From: Nectonema munidae
Taxonomy: Eukaryota; Nematomorpha; Nectonematoida; Nectonematidae
Length of the DNA: 64,000 bases
Direction: 5' to 3'
NCBI GenBank assembly: GCA_030549495.1
Contig: JAUIRK010000723.1
Span: forward strand, 62,001-126,000
This document shows positions 54,801-64,000 of this stretch, piece after piece. The notes under the pieces are model-generated. The model made no database searches. It was not told where the DNA came from and saw only the letters and a program-made list of their open reading frames with translations. The stretch's first letter is position 1. Each line of letters begins with the position of its first letter. The position numbers were made by a program, and so were the translations under genes.

Positions 54801-57800
54801 TGATACTAAAAAAGGTTAAGGTTTATGAAACATGAAAGACATAAATCTTACCAAATATCAAATTTATACAGATGATAACGTATTTTTGTAAGTACATGTA
54901 AATGTATGAGTGTATCTATTTCTTATTTCAGACAGGTGTGTGCTCTGATGATTTCAGTGAAATATTTGAAAATTGTCTTCATTTTACGATTTTTTATATT
55001 TTTTTATATTATGCCTTTTTTTATTGATTTATATTGTTATTCATGCGAGGGAAGAGTAACCTTCATAATTATGCACATTTGGATGTCACGAATTAGAGTC
55101 AAACACAGTATCCCTTGATGAGTAGCCAAAGCTTCTCCTGATAAGACATCTGCTGAAGCAAGGTTAAAGTTTTGCTGAAGTTCAAGGATTAAACAGGAAA
55201 GAAACAGAAATTTCCGATAATTAAATGGTATATTTAGAAATGCATGCCACACTTATGTATGTGAAAACCTTTCATGACGAATACGCTTATAGCGATTTCC
55301 GCTTACAACAAAGAGATCTTTAGATCCCTTCAAAACTTTAGCAAATTATCTTAAGACTCTAATTATAACAAAAATTCATTATAATGAAGAGAAGTGAAAC
55401 AAAATATAGAATAATTTAAAGGGAATCTACTTGATGCCATCTTTTGTGCAGATGGGCCAAATTTTCAGAAAGTTAAAAAAACATTTTTTTAGGGTTTTAT
55501 TTCTCAAAACAACTATTCTTTACATATTGAAACTCAAGGTGAGATAAATGGAGGAAGCAAGGTCAACGAAGAGTTTGAAGAATTGATATAAGTTGATAAA
55601 AGTACAAATTTTGAACTCATTACAACAGTTGATTGATATGGTTATTGGTTAGTCTTGTTATCTAATCATCATATTCATTAATTTGAAGATGATATTGTTT
55701 TCGACCAAGCGAAATTCAGTTATAACCAATTAAAATAAATGTCCCCAAAAATTTCCTATATCCCGTTTTAATTATTTTGTATGTGCCTTGCAATTGCCCA
55801 AGTTTCTACTTAAATGTTCCCGCCGTGAAATCAATAAATCGCAAGATGAAAAACTATGAACCAATTTTAACGGTGTATACACAAAAACTATTTATTAACT
55901 TCGATAAAAAAGGCGTAACACGTTTGATTGAAATGACGCTAAATCACATAGGTTATCTTTGTCTCTCTATTCCACTAAATTAAATAATTGTCTGTTTACT
56001 TTGTTGGTGTCATGCATTTATTGTATCTTAACCCATTTAGTCCCAATGCTCCCATTTGGGAACATAAGTAATTTCATCTTCGTCTGCTTTTTTCAATGAC
56101 TTTGAATATAAATCGTCTGCGTTTTTTTTAGATATCGTCTGATTTCTATGGTACTTAATGGGTTAATGTCATTTTTAAGATGTTTTAAGCAATTTGGAGG
56201 AAAGATACAAATCGCAAATCATATACACTTACATTGGAACGATATTGTTAAGCATAAATCCGTACACGCCATTACCCATATACACTTCAAGATACGTTGC
56301 ACTCTACAAAGCACAAAAACTTGGAGCTCTTCCTCCTCACGTTTTTGCAATAGCTAATACCGCGTACAATGAACTCCAAAATAACCAAACCCAGTGCATC
56401 GTGATCAGGTATTTTATTTTATCAGTTGCCAAGTATTCAAGTCTTTCCATCCAATCAACTACTGTTTATGCGGATGTATGTATGCGTTCACATGTTAGGT
56501 CTTTTTTTTGTGTGTCATACGTGTATTAATACGAATATATACCAAAGTTTGTGTCAAGAATAAAAAATGTATATGTAAATTTGAAATTATTGATTATGTG
56601 CGATTGCGTTAGCAACACTAAACCTAAACCTAACACTAACTCTAATACTAACACTAATGCTAATTCTACACTAACCCCAATAATAGGTTTCCAAAATTTT
56701 ATACATCAAGTCGTACTTAGAAATGGATTGAGCAAACTTTAATGCAAATGCATAAAAAAATTTGAATTTTGACTGACGCAACGGATTTCTTCATTTTTCC
56801 CTAATCTAGTCTATTTTTTCTTGGGTGAAATGTTTTAATTAGTTCTATACACTTCAAAATTACTTTGTAGTGTAGAAGTGGGATTTTCAAATTTCATTGA
56901 ATAGTAGTGGAACAAGTTGGATCCTTTATTGTCTTGCCAGACCACTAACTATATTGCAGCAAATAATTAACATTTTTTGTTTTGTAGATGTTTCAATAAA
57001 TTTCAACTAATAAAAAAATGGGTTTAAGAATAAATTTTTTTTCCACAAAAAATGTATGATCTAAAACTAATTTATTACTTATAAAATTATATCAATAAGG
57101 GAACTGTCCCAAATTTCAAACATTAGTGGACCAAATTTATCAACCCGTGTACGTATATTTACCCAATCTGCCACCCCTCATCAGTCATCATTTACCACCT
57201 GTTAAAAAGTATTTAAATTGTTCTCTCCAAAAATATCTTTGGGTAAAATTTTAACAGTAACTTAAACTTTTTATTCATAAAAGCCCATTCCAATTTCCAA
57301 TAAATTTTCAAATTAACAAACCCGTCAATAGTAGAGAGGATAAATATTATCAAGATTGATTTTTGTTATATATTATAATGAATTTAGGATAAATACATCA
57401 AAGAAATTTGTTTGAGATAGTTAAAAAGTCTGAGATAATTACATCGGTGTCGAAACAATAATATTTAAAGTATGGGATTGCTTAATTACAAGACCCACTA
57501 GCTATGAAATGGTGTGATGACAAATGTTATTTTCCCAAGTGAACAAGCTTTGTAAGACATCTGTCATATATATATTTGAAATAAAGTAAACCACCGGTTA
57601 TTTTTGATTGGAGACGAAAAAATTTGACTTAAAATCTAAATATGCCCCAGATAAACTAGATTTTCAAAATAAATTTCTATAAAGTTAGTTGTTCACTTGC
57701 TTCCGAAACATTTCAAGCTGTTAATTTCCTCTTTAATTATTTTCTGAGACAAAATTTAAATTTACCTTCAAACATACTTTCAATTTGTTTTTTAATTTTT

Positions 57801-59976
57801 CCGAGTCTTCACGAACCTTATTTTGAACCCCAACTTTTTACCCACATTGCCCTCTAGCTATGGAAGGCCAAGACATATATGTTATTACGTTTTTTTGAAA
57901 CAGTGGTGAAAGCGGGGCTGGAAAGACAGAGATGACAAAAATAATTCTGCAATATCTAGCAACTATTAGTGGAAACCATTCATGGATTGAACAACAGGTG
58001 TTGGAGTCGAATTACATTCTGGAAGGTAAACTTTCAATTTTTAATTCTATGTCCCTTCGGGAATTGACTTTTTATAATTTTATTTCCCTATGGCAGAATG
58101 TCCCCATATGCTTTTAATTCCAATCAAAATAATTAATCAAAAAGAAATGCGAAATATAAAAAAATTTCATCATATTGAACTAAAATTTGTTCAACATTTC
58201 TGAACTTTTATGTAGAGCAGAAACTTTAGAAGGAAATGAAATGGTGGATTTTTTGCATTTCTTCATATGATTATTATCAGCTTATTGATACGCCACACAA
58301 AATTAAGCTTCAAGTAAACCTTTCAAAATTGCACATGAAAGTCTGTTATTGAGAATTTTTTTCAAGTTTTTATCCAATGGTTCCAAATGTTAGAAACTGC
58401 CTTGTGCTCTTTTAATTGAATTAACTTTGCCAATTTTTTTAATAATAATAATAATAATTAATTAATTAATAAATATATAGTTATGATAGGACATTTTTGA
58501 AATTTGAGTGATTTTTAACAATGTATAAATAAATTTATTTTTTGTTAATTTACTTTTCTAATTTCTACATTTAACTCCTTGATTAATTTTTTAGAAAAAC
58601 AAAAGTCTATCATCATTTCGAAAATATCTTGTAGAATTAAGAATGTTAATTTAGGAAAGATGAGACATCGATGTTGCTAAGCTTTATTCCATTTATGATA
58701 ACAATTCTTCAAGTAGTACACAAATAACGAAACATGTCAAGTGTCAATGATTGACCGAGAACTAGATAACACTGAAAATTGACACAACAAATAAAATTCA
58801 AAGTTCGAACATAAATTGGTCAAAGAAAAATAATGGCTTGAGGATTTCCAAGGTATTTAGTGAAAAATGTCATTACAGTTTGCAGTGCAGCAAGAAATAA
58901 CATTGTGCTAAAGTGACTTGAACAGAGGGCAAAAAAGTAGAAGACGTAAAAAAGGCGATATAAGAATTGTTACATAATATAGACACAAAAATATTTATTT
59001 TTGAATTTGTTACACTGTTTTTGTAATATATATTACAAAAACATGTATAAATATACACATAAAAATGTATATTATCTCTATTTTTGTCTTATATATAAAG
59101 AATTTAAAGGAAATCATATCTATGAATTGCATTTTTATATTTGATAAAAAAAAATGTTTACTCTTTAAAAATTTGGATACCCATCTTATTTCATAAGTTG
59201 AATCTGATAAAAGTGGCAAAATTACGTGAAATTGAGGTCGATAGCCTGAACTTAAAAATGAAACTTGGGCCGATTTTCTATTGGAATTTCAATTTTTTAG
59301 AATAAAAAATTTTATAATTTTAGTCAACATATAATGTCCAATTATTTAAGTTATAATTGATGTTATTTTTCTCAAATACAAAATTTCAATTGAAAATCCT
59401 AAAATTTTAATTTTCAAGTTTAGGTATTTTACCTCGATTTAAAAAAAAAATTTTCGACATTTTGTATATTTTGTGTCGACATTTAGGATGTCGACATTTT
59501 GTCTTTCTATATTTTTTATGTATAAAATATAATATTATTTTTGCCTTTTCTTCCTAAAACTGGCTAAAGATTTGAATTCAATAACTTCTATAGCATTGAT
59601 GGCTTCGTTTTTTTCGGTTTATATCAGAAAATAAACGCAGCCTGGATTTAAAAGCTTATAGGCAGTGCCAAAGAGTTGTTACCTTTCTCTCTTCCCTAGA
59701 CTTATATAATGTATAAGATATTTGTCATCAAAATACCCCTAAAGAATAGTAGTTCAAAGGCTTTCATCAGAACGTTGTTGCAAATTTATTTTGAAAACGC
59801 ATTTCAAGTGGAACCATTTTTATTTATATGAAGCTTTTGGAAATGCGAAAACGAGGAGAAATGATAACTCAAGCAGATTTGGTAAGTTCATAGACGTGAA
59901 GTTTGATGATGAAGGAACAATGAAAGGAGCCAAAATTGAACATTACCTACTGGAAAGATCCCGAATTGTTCATCAG
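51775..59976 (+). CDS. Unconventional myosin, class VII-like, motor-domain N-terminus (5 exons; gene continues beyond window)
   Basis: Actin-based motor. Five exons on + can be joined: 51,775-51,882, 51,948-52,090 (3' end uncertain), 56,190-56,408, 57,904-58,025 and 59,834-59,976. Exons 1-2 give the N-terminal part ([17 protein letters not shown], then [21 protein letters not shown], equal to the '…DMI.L.DL.E..il.NL' segment). Exon 3 gives [20 protein letters not shown] and [15 protein letters not shown]. Exon 4 carries the ATP-binding P-loop GESGAGKTE and [13 protein letters not shown], which is close to class VII. Exon 5 gives [20 protein letters not shown] (Switch I) and [15 protein letters not shown]. 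Phases agree at every boundary. The rest of the motor, neck and tail are not in the window. Class VII versus a related MyTH4-FERM class cannot be settled from the motor start alone. Confidence 0.88.
51883..51947 (+). other. Myosin intron 1 (65 bp, phase 0)
   Basis: Starts GTATCA and ends CTTTTTATAG with a pyrimidine-rich tract. Reading through it would end the frame at TAA 51,958-51,960, whereas splicing keeps the myosin frame: NGK then EICLNRED. It is a very short intron beside others of 1.5-4 kb. Confidence 0.8.
51948..52090 (+). CDS. Myosin exon 2 (3' boundary provisional)
   Basis: Begins [20 protein letters not shown] and contains [13 protein letters not shown]. Ending at 52,090 before GT gives phase 2, which agrees with exon 3 and restores ILNLEERYK, close to the usual '.ilhNL..RY'. 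This leaves about a dozen extra residues ([13 protein letters not shown]) relative to known myosins. A GT...CAG segment of 44 bases (52,042-52,085) lies exactly there but its removal breaks the phase. Confidence 0.6.
52330..52500 (-). mobile_element. hAT transposase C-terminal fragment in myosin intron 2
   Basis: On the - strand, DLERSFS (about 52,468-52,488) followed in another frame by [20 protein letters not shown] resembles the hAT dimerisation domain (ERSFS...i....RnrL......l..l..n). One frame change separates the pieces. No termini found. Confidence 0.4.
53855..54160 (-). mobile_element. 5'-truncated CR1-like LINE copy in myosin intron 2
   Basis: The - strand translates as [16 protein letters not shown], then LTPKAYTH, then [20 protein letters not shown]. 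This aligns with the end of the ORF2 at 61,229-62,548 (RFHSSKFKKRHCKKVF…LPDFVVDAPSLNIFKNRLDE). Its 3' end (taacataacat at 53,855-53,870) also matches the 3' end of that LINE (taacataacat at 61,150), so both belong to one family; this copy is only about 300 bp long. Confidence 0.65.
56028..56166. mobile_element. piggyBac-type MITE (131 bp) bounded by TTAA
   Basis: TTAA (56,028-56,031), then CCCATTTAGTCCCAATG … AATGGG, then TTAA (56,163-56,166). The ends are inverted repeats (CCCATT(T/A)AGT(C/A)CCA), and the target TTAA at both sides is the piggyBac signature. An inner near-palindrome (tcccatttggga) recalls the inner palindrome of piggyBac element 1. It is non-coding and its right end lies 23 bases from the acceptor-exon junction of myosin exon 3. 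Confidence 0.75.
56190..56408 (+). CDS. Myosin exon 3
   Basis: Acceptor TTTTAAG, donor AG|GTATTT. Encodes [20 protein letters not shown], then [18 protein letters not shown] and [12 protein letters not shown], then TQCIVI; this is the well-conserved myosin segment just before the P-loop. Enters in phase 2 and leaves in phase 2. Confidence 0.9.
57904..58025 (+). CDS. Myosin exon 4 (P-loop)
   Basis: Acceptor TTTTTGAAACAG, donor G|GTAAAC. Completes the Ser from exon 3, then [20 protein letters not shown], then [14 protein letters not shown]. The GESGAGKT nucleotide-binding loop is intact. '[12 protein letters not shown]' is the form found in class VII myosins. Confidence 0.93.
59228..59440. mobile_element. 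AT-rich inverted-repeat MITE in myosin intron 4
   Basis: The sequence aaattgaggtcgatagcctgaa at the left is inverted, with substitutions, at the right (aagtttaggtattttacctcga). About 210 bp long, non-coding. No clear target duplication. Confidence 0.4.
59445..59512. repeat. Short repeat of (g)tcgacattt
   Basis: Three copies of 'tcgacattt' (near 59,454, 59,477 and 59,490) within 50 bases, directly after the MITE at 59,228-59,440. Confidence 0.5.
59834..59976 (+). CDS. Myosin exon 5 (Switch I)
   Basis: Acceptor TATATGAAG, donor CAG|GTTTTT. Encodes [20 protein letters not shown], then [20 protein letters not shown] and [18 protein letters not shown] is the Switch I motif and is intact. A GGTAAG sequence inside the exon (59,879) is not used, since the protein matches across it. 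Leaves in phase 0. Confidence 0.93.
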
Positions 59977-61140
59977 GTTTTTCATACGCTTTTCCACTTC
60001 TTTTATGTGATGATGATTGTGAGTTATTGAAAAAAATACAAAATCGACTTTGCCCATAACTCATCTCCATATTCTAATTCCGTTTTATAAAACACCGTTA
60101 AAAATAAAAAATTTTATAAAATTTTTCATTTTTAAAAATATTTTCTTGTTTACTGAGATGAAAAAAAATGGATGGTCTTTGAAGAATGAAAAACAATATT
60201 GAAAATTTTACTACGTTAGCGATTATCTTTGAGGGATTCAATCAGAAAACAATAGGTAATTCGTTGAAGTTATATTGATCGAAGAGATTAGAAAACAAAT
60301 TCCTGCTAATACATAAGTATTATTAGTAATCCATACTTTTATTATTAATCTACACAATATTTGAGATTTATTAGAAATGATTGGATAGCTACGAAAATTA
60401 CTTTATAGGAAATAAAACAATGCAAAATTTGTTAGCTGCTCTTTAAAATACTGCGTCTATAGATACTATTATACTACTTTATTGAAGAGCTAAAGTGGTC
60501 CTCTTCAATCAATCTTCGTCTTATTAAAGAAAAGATGGAATAATTGTCTGACCCATAAATGTAGGGGGATCAATATTTAATAATAATTTTATAAAAATGT
60601 TGAAAGTTCTGTTTTCTCCCTGTTCAGGCTTTGAAGCTCAGTTAAGCTTTATAAGTTTATCTTTTAAAATTTTTAAATCTATTTATTTAACACTATTTTT
60701 TAAAGCCCTAAATAGATAATGAAATATTGTTTAGTGATGCTTCATTAAGTTGAAATATGATTTTGAAAAGATGAAATAGAATTGAAAAAAGACAATTGAA
60801 ATTGAAAAAGACAAATTAGGATTGAAAAAAAAACAAACTAGAATTGAAAAAAATAAAAATTAAAAAAGAAAGAGATAATTATAGAAGCACTACAAAAACT
60901 GAATATTGCAGTTGTATAGATATGCAAATATTAAGAGAAATGCTTGCAATTATTGTTATATTAGTGAAGTTTATATCTCTTATGTATAGCATGTTTTTTA
61001 CAATATTTTTTACAAAAAAATGTGCTAACCTCTCAATTCATTTTTGTGGTTAAACTAAAAAATAAAAATGAAAAAAATCAAAGTTCAATTGACAACATTC
61101 GGTGCTGTTCAAAACCTCCTTTCATAAATCCTGCTTCAAA
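59977..61140. other. Myosin intron 5 (start) up to the LINE
   Basis: The following myosin exon (expected to encode an 'RNYH.FY..L' segment) was looked for and not found before the LINE. A-rich tracts at 60,770-60,870. No other feature. Confidence 0.5.
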
Positions 61141-61228
61141 AATGCCATCTTAACATAACATAAATTTATTAGCGAAAGAAAGAAAGGCAAAAAGCCTATA
61201 GTAAGTATTCGCTTCATACTTTTGTAAA

Positions 61229-62548
61229 TCAAAGCGTTCTTTCATGCTCAAACCTTTTATTTTTCCAAAACTCATCAAGTCTGTTCTTGAAGATGTTCAA
61301 AGATGGAGCATCAACAACAAAATCAGGCAAAGAATTCCAATCATTTATCATTCGTTGAGAAAAGTATTTTTTCAAAAATACCTTCTTGCAATGTCTTTTT
61401 TTAAATTTGGAAGAATGAAATCTTTGAACTCTTTCAGAAAATTCAGGTAAAACTTGAGAAGTTAAGTTAAACTTTTCTTTTAGAATGTTGTAGGATGTCA
61501 CCATATCATTCCTTCTAAACCTGTATAACATTAAAGGCAAATTCAGTTTTTTCAGTCTTTCTGTATAACTAAGATCTTTCATTCCTACTATCTTTTTTGT
61601 GATTGTTCTCTGGACTCTTTCAATATTTGCAGCATCACAGGAGTGAAAAGGAAATGCAACAACATTTCCATACTCTAAAATAGGTCTAATCAGTGTTTTA
61701 TATAAAAGGGGTGCTATGTTGGCATCAAATAAAGCAAAACTTCTATGAACTCTATGAAAGGCTTGGAAAGCTTTAGTGACTCTTGTTGAAATATTTTCTC
61801 TTGGGTCGAGGTTAGAATTCACTATCACCCCTAAGTCTTTCTGTGAATCAACTTGTTTAAGTTTTTGGCCACCAATGAAAAACGAATGATTACTTTGTAA
61901 TCCAATTTGTAAATGAGTACATTTATTCAAGTTCAGTTTCATTTCCCATCTATTACACCAATGAAAAACGTCAATCAAATCTTTCTGCAAGCAATTTCTA
62001 CCATCTCTATCACACACATTGTAAATCTTGATATCATCGGCAAATACCTTTATCTTTGACTTTATTATGTTTAAGAGATCATTAAGAAAGATATTAAAGA
62101 GTAGAGGACCTAGCACAGACCCTTGGGGTACACCACTTAACACTTGCTTTTCATCAGAATACATATCATTTACTGAAACAATTTGTTTTCTATCTTCAAG
62201 ATAATTTTTCAATAAAGCAAGTAGATTGCCCTTTATACCAAATGACTCAAGTTTATCTGACAAATACTTATGTGAGATAGAGTCAAAAGCCTTGTGAAAA
62301 TCTAAGTAAATTACATCAATAGAATCATTTCCCTCAAGCAGGTTGACTAAATCATTTTGAAACTCCAATAGATTGGTTATCGTAGATTTTTCATTAATAA
62401 ATCCATGCTGGTTGGAATTAAAAAGTTTGAAGTTTTTTATATGTGATAAAATTTTATCGGCTATGAATGTCTCGAATACTTTAGATTGAACTGGACTAAG
62501 ACTTATTGGCCTGTAGTTTTGGCAAAATTTTCGATTTCCACTCTTCAA
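61229..62548 (-). CDS. LINE ORF2 reverse-transcriptase part (439 codons)
   Basis: Copies LINE RNA into DNA at the target site. From the N-terminal side: NYRPISLSPVQSKVFE, FNSNQHGFINEKST, VIYLDFHKAFDSISH (first catalytic Asp), SGVPQGSVLGPLLFNIFLND, KVFADDIKIY (catalytic Asp pair), LNLNKCTHLQIG, QKDLGVIVNSNL, and a C-terminal helical region with RFRRNDMVTSYNIL and SLNIFKNRLDEFW. It ends at a natural stop. The frame is separated from the linker and endonuclease by a frame break, so this copy cannot produce the full ORF2 protein without recoding. Confidence 0.9.
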   Translation of the reverse strand: MKSGNRKFCQNYRPISLSPVQSKVFETFIADKILSHIKNFKLFNSNQHGFINEKSTITNLLEFQNDLVNLLEGNDSIDVIYLDFHKAFDSISHKYLSDKLESFGIKGNLLALLKNYLEDRKQIVSVNDMYSDEKQVLSGVPQGSVLGPLLFNIFLNDLLNIIKSKIKVFADDIKIYNVCDRDGRNCLQKDLIDVFHWCNRWEMKLNLNKCTHLQIGLQSNHSFFIGGQKLKQVDSQKDLGVIVNSNLDPRENISTRVTKAFQAFHRVHRSFALFDANIAPLLYKTLIRPILEYGNVVAFPFHSCDAANIERVQRTITKKIVGMKDLSYTERLKKLNLPLMLYRFRRNDMVTSYNILKEKFNLTSQVLPEFSERVQRFHSSKFKKRHCKKVFLKKYFSQRMINDWNSLPDFVVDAPSLNIFKNRLDEFWKNKRFEHERTL

Positions 62549-62922
62549 AACTGGTGTGACTAATGCAATTTTTTAAACATCCAAAAAAAATTTTTTCCTC
62601 TAGTGACTTTTCAAAATCATTTTGACAGGTATGGCTAAAACTCGAGAAAGTTCACTAATGACATACGGGTGTAACTTATCAGAGCCAGGAGACTTAAATT
62701 TATTTAATTTTTCTAACTTGCTATGTATTTCAACTATGTTAAAATCTAAACTATCTATTATAGAGTTACATACAGGCAAGAAACTTGAATTGTCATTATG
62801 AGAACCCGAATTTGAAGAACAATAATTGAAATATTCACTAAAAACATTGGCTCTTTGGGTATTAGTAGTAGTAGGTAAATCATTATGATCAACTAGTTCA
62901 GCAAAATTATTTCTGTTCTGAT

Positions 62923-64000
62923 TTATGTAGGGAACTTAGGACTATATTTATATTTTGAAAGAAGTTTGCTTTCATGAGATATTCTAGCCTTATGAGTCTC
63001 TTTTCTCAAAATGTTCGATATTTGTCTGTATTTGTCATAGATATGTCTATGTCTAAATTTAGTATAAGCCCGAAAAAGTTTTTTCTTTTTTTTTAGAAGA
63101 GAGATAATTTTTTTAGTAAAATAAACTTTGACTTTTAGGTGAGATTTCCTCAAAGGAACGTACTTCTCTATAAGTGAATATAGTTTATTAGTGAAAAAAG
63201 AATAGAATTTAACAAGATTAAAATCTTTAGCTATATTCCAATCAATTTTAGACAGGTGAGAAGAAATTTCTTTATAGTTACCAGATTGATAATTATATTT
63301 AATGGATTTGGAGATATCAGATTTTACATTAATTAAAAGATTAAAAGTAATACACATATGATCACTTTTGATAAGGGGAGAATTAAACCTCAAATTGGAA
63401 ATGAAATCTGGAATATTGGTAATCAATAAATCAAGAACAGAAAACAAACCAAATGTACCTATCCTTGTAGGTTCCTTCACAAGCTGAGTAAAGCATTTTT
63501 CTTGTAGGAAATTAAGAAATCTTTGATGTTTAACACTAGCGTTACTTAGTGAATTCCAATTAATTTCAGGGTAGTTAAAATCCCCAAGAATAATGATGTT
63601 ACTATGTGAAAATTTTGAGTGAAGTAGACTTAGAAGAGAAATAATTTCATTCGTAGATTCATAAAAAAGTGAACTTGGACTTCTATATATACAACAAAGT
63701 AAGAACTCTTTTCTTTTCAAAAAAACCCTTAAAGTTAGGCATTCAATAAAAATTGGGTTAAAGAGCTCAATCACATGGAATGAAGCCTCTTTATGCAAAT
63801 AAAAAAGAATTCCTCTCTGATTCATTGAAGAATTGGAGTGATGGTCAAAGTTATGTACTGTTACATAGTTATCAATGTCATAGATAGTATAATTGATCAA
63901 TGTAGACCTTTTTTTAGGCAAAGCTTCAGTTATAGCTCCAACAAGAAAGTTACTCTTATTTAGGGAAAAAGATAACTCATCTAGTTTACTGAATAATTGG
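62923..64000 (-). CDS. LINE ORF2 endonuclease part, partial at window edge
   Basis: APE-type endonuclease that nicks the target. The frame is open to the window edge; residues before the first listed start read SKLDELSFSLNKSNFLVGAI, as at the N-terminal part of the domain. It contains CCIYRSPSSLFYE, NIIILGDFNYPEINW (metal/phosphate-binding Asp and Asn), VLDLLITN and SPLIKSDHMCITF (the SDH active-site block). It is followed by a basic linker (KKKKKLFRAYTKFRHRHI) and stops at 62,923. The linker then continues in another frame (INQNRNNFAELVDH, FKSPGSDKLHPYVISELS). Confidence 0.88.
   Translation of the reverse strand, partial: QLFSKLDELSFSLNKSNFLVGAITEALPKKRSTLINYTIYDIDNYVTVHNFDHHSNSSMNQRGILFYLHKEASFHVIELFNPIFIECLTLRVFLKRKEFLLCCIYRSPSSLFYESTNEIISLLSLLHSKFSHSNIIILGDFNYPEINWNSLSNASVKHQRFLNFLQEKCFTQLVKEPTRIGTFGLFSVLDLLITNIPDFISNLRFNSPLIKSDHMCITFNLLINVKSDISKSIKYNYQSGNYKEISSHLSKIDWNIAKDFNLVKFYSFFTNKLYSLIEKYVPLRKSHLKVKVYFTKKIISLLKKKKKLFRAYTKFRHRHIYDKYRQISNILRKETHKARISHESKLLSKYKYSPKFPT

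Larger units (their letters stand above)
61146..64000 (-). mobile_element. CR1-like LINE, ORF2 region, extends past the right edge
   Basis: On the - strand: endonuclease (62,923 to the window edge), linker (62,640-62,930), reverse transcriptase (61,229-62,548), then about 80 bp of 3' sequence ending in taacataacat (complement) near 61,150. Endonuclease motif GDFNYPEINW and RT motifs YRPISLSPVQSKVFE, GVPQGSVLGPLLFNIF and FADDIKIY place it in the CR1/Jockey superfamily. Only two frame breaks are evident, near 62,925 and 62,560-62,640, so this is the youngest-looking LINE here. It lies in the same interval as the missing continuation of the myosin gene. Confidence 0.88.

Noticed and set aside
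60844-61053. Next myosin exon after exon 5
   Set aside because: The translation lacks the expected RNYH.FY segment and is A-rich low complexity.

Overview
The window is strongly AT-rich eukaryotic DNA, most likely from an invertebrate animal. The evidence is a myosin gene with spliceosomal introns, a full-length GCN2-type kinase, and a mixture of hAT, piggyBac, MULE-like and CR1-like elements plus a tRNA-derived SINE, a combination usual in metazoan genomes. The species cannot be named from sequence alone. There are only two recognisable host genes; most of the window is old transposon debris and one large minisatellite.

Layout. At 1-0.9 kb two exon-like stretches of an unidentified gene or genes lie on the + strand. 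At 1.2-3.6 kb there is a hAT terminus and a MULE-like element with near-perfect inverted repeats and a FLYWCH-type ORF. From 3.6 to 13.6 kb, and again from 14.8 to 15.9 kb, runs a degenerate 31-bp tandem repeat with higher-order order, split by 1.2 kb of unrelated DNA carrying a SINE. At 16.5-23.6 kb are two broken piggyBac elements and a third piggyBac-like C-terminal fragment, a hAT MITE with perfect 8-bp target duplication, a second SINE, and a 319-bp insertion inside one piggyBac. At 24.2-25.7 kb is a ZBED5/SCAND3-like hAT remnant.

At 26.8-31.5 kb (- strand) is an uninterrupted 1565-codon gene for GCN2 (eIF2-alpha kinase): RWD domain, pseudokinase, kinase, HisRS-like domain and C-terminal domain. 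Its product would phosphorylate eIF2-alpha when uncharged tRNA accumulates.

From 31.5 to 51.7 kb there is a third SINE, several hAT termini, a battered + strand LINE facing a - strand LINE fragment, and a ZMYM1-like hAT transposase remnant. From 51.8 to 60.0 kb (+ strand) five exons encode the N-terminal part of an unconventional myosin motor (class VII-like), including the P-loop and Switch I region. Its introns hold hAT, CR1-like and piggyBac-MITE insertions; the remaining exons must lie beyond the right edge. The last 2.9 kb is a CR1-like LINE on the - strand, inserted downstream of exon 5 and probably inside the next myosin intron.

The two host genes show no functional link. The points most worth a second look are the higher-order minisatellite with a stop-free antisense strand, the three-copy SINE family, the TTAA-bounded MITE abutting a myosin splice acceptor, and the unresolved myosin exon 2/3 junction.
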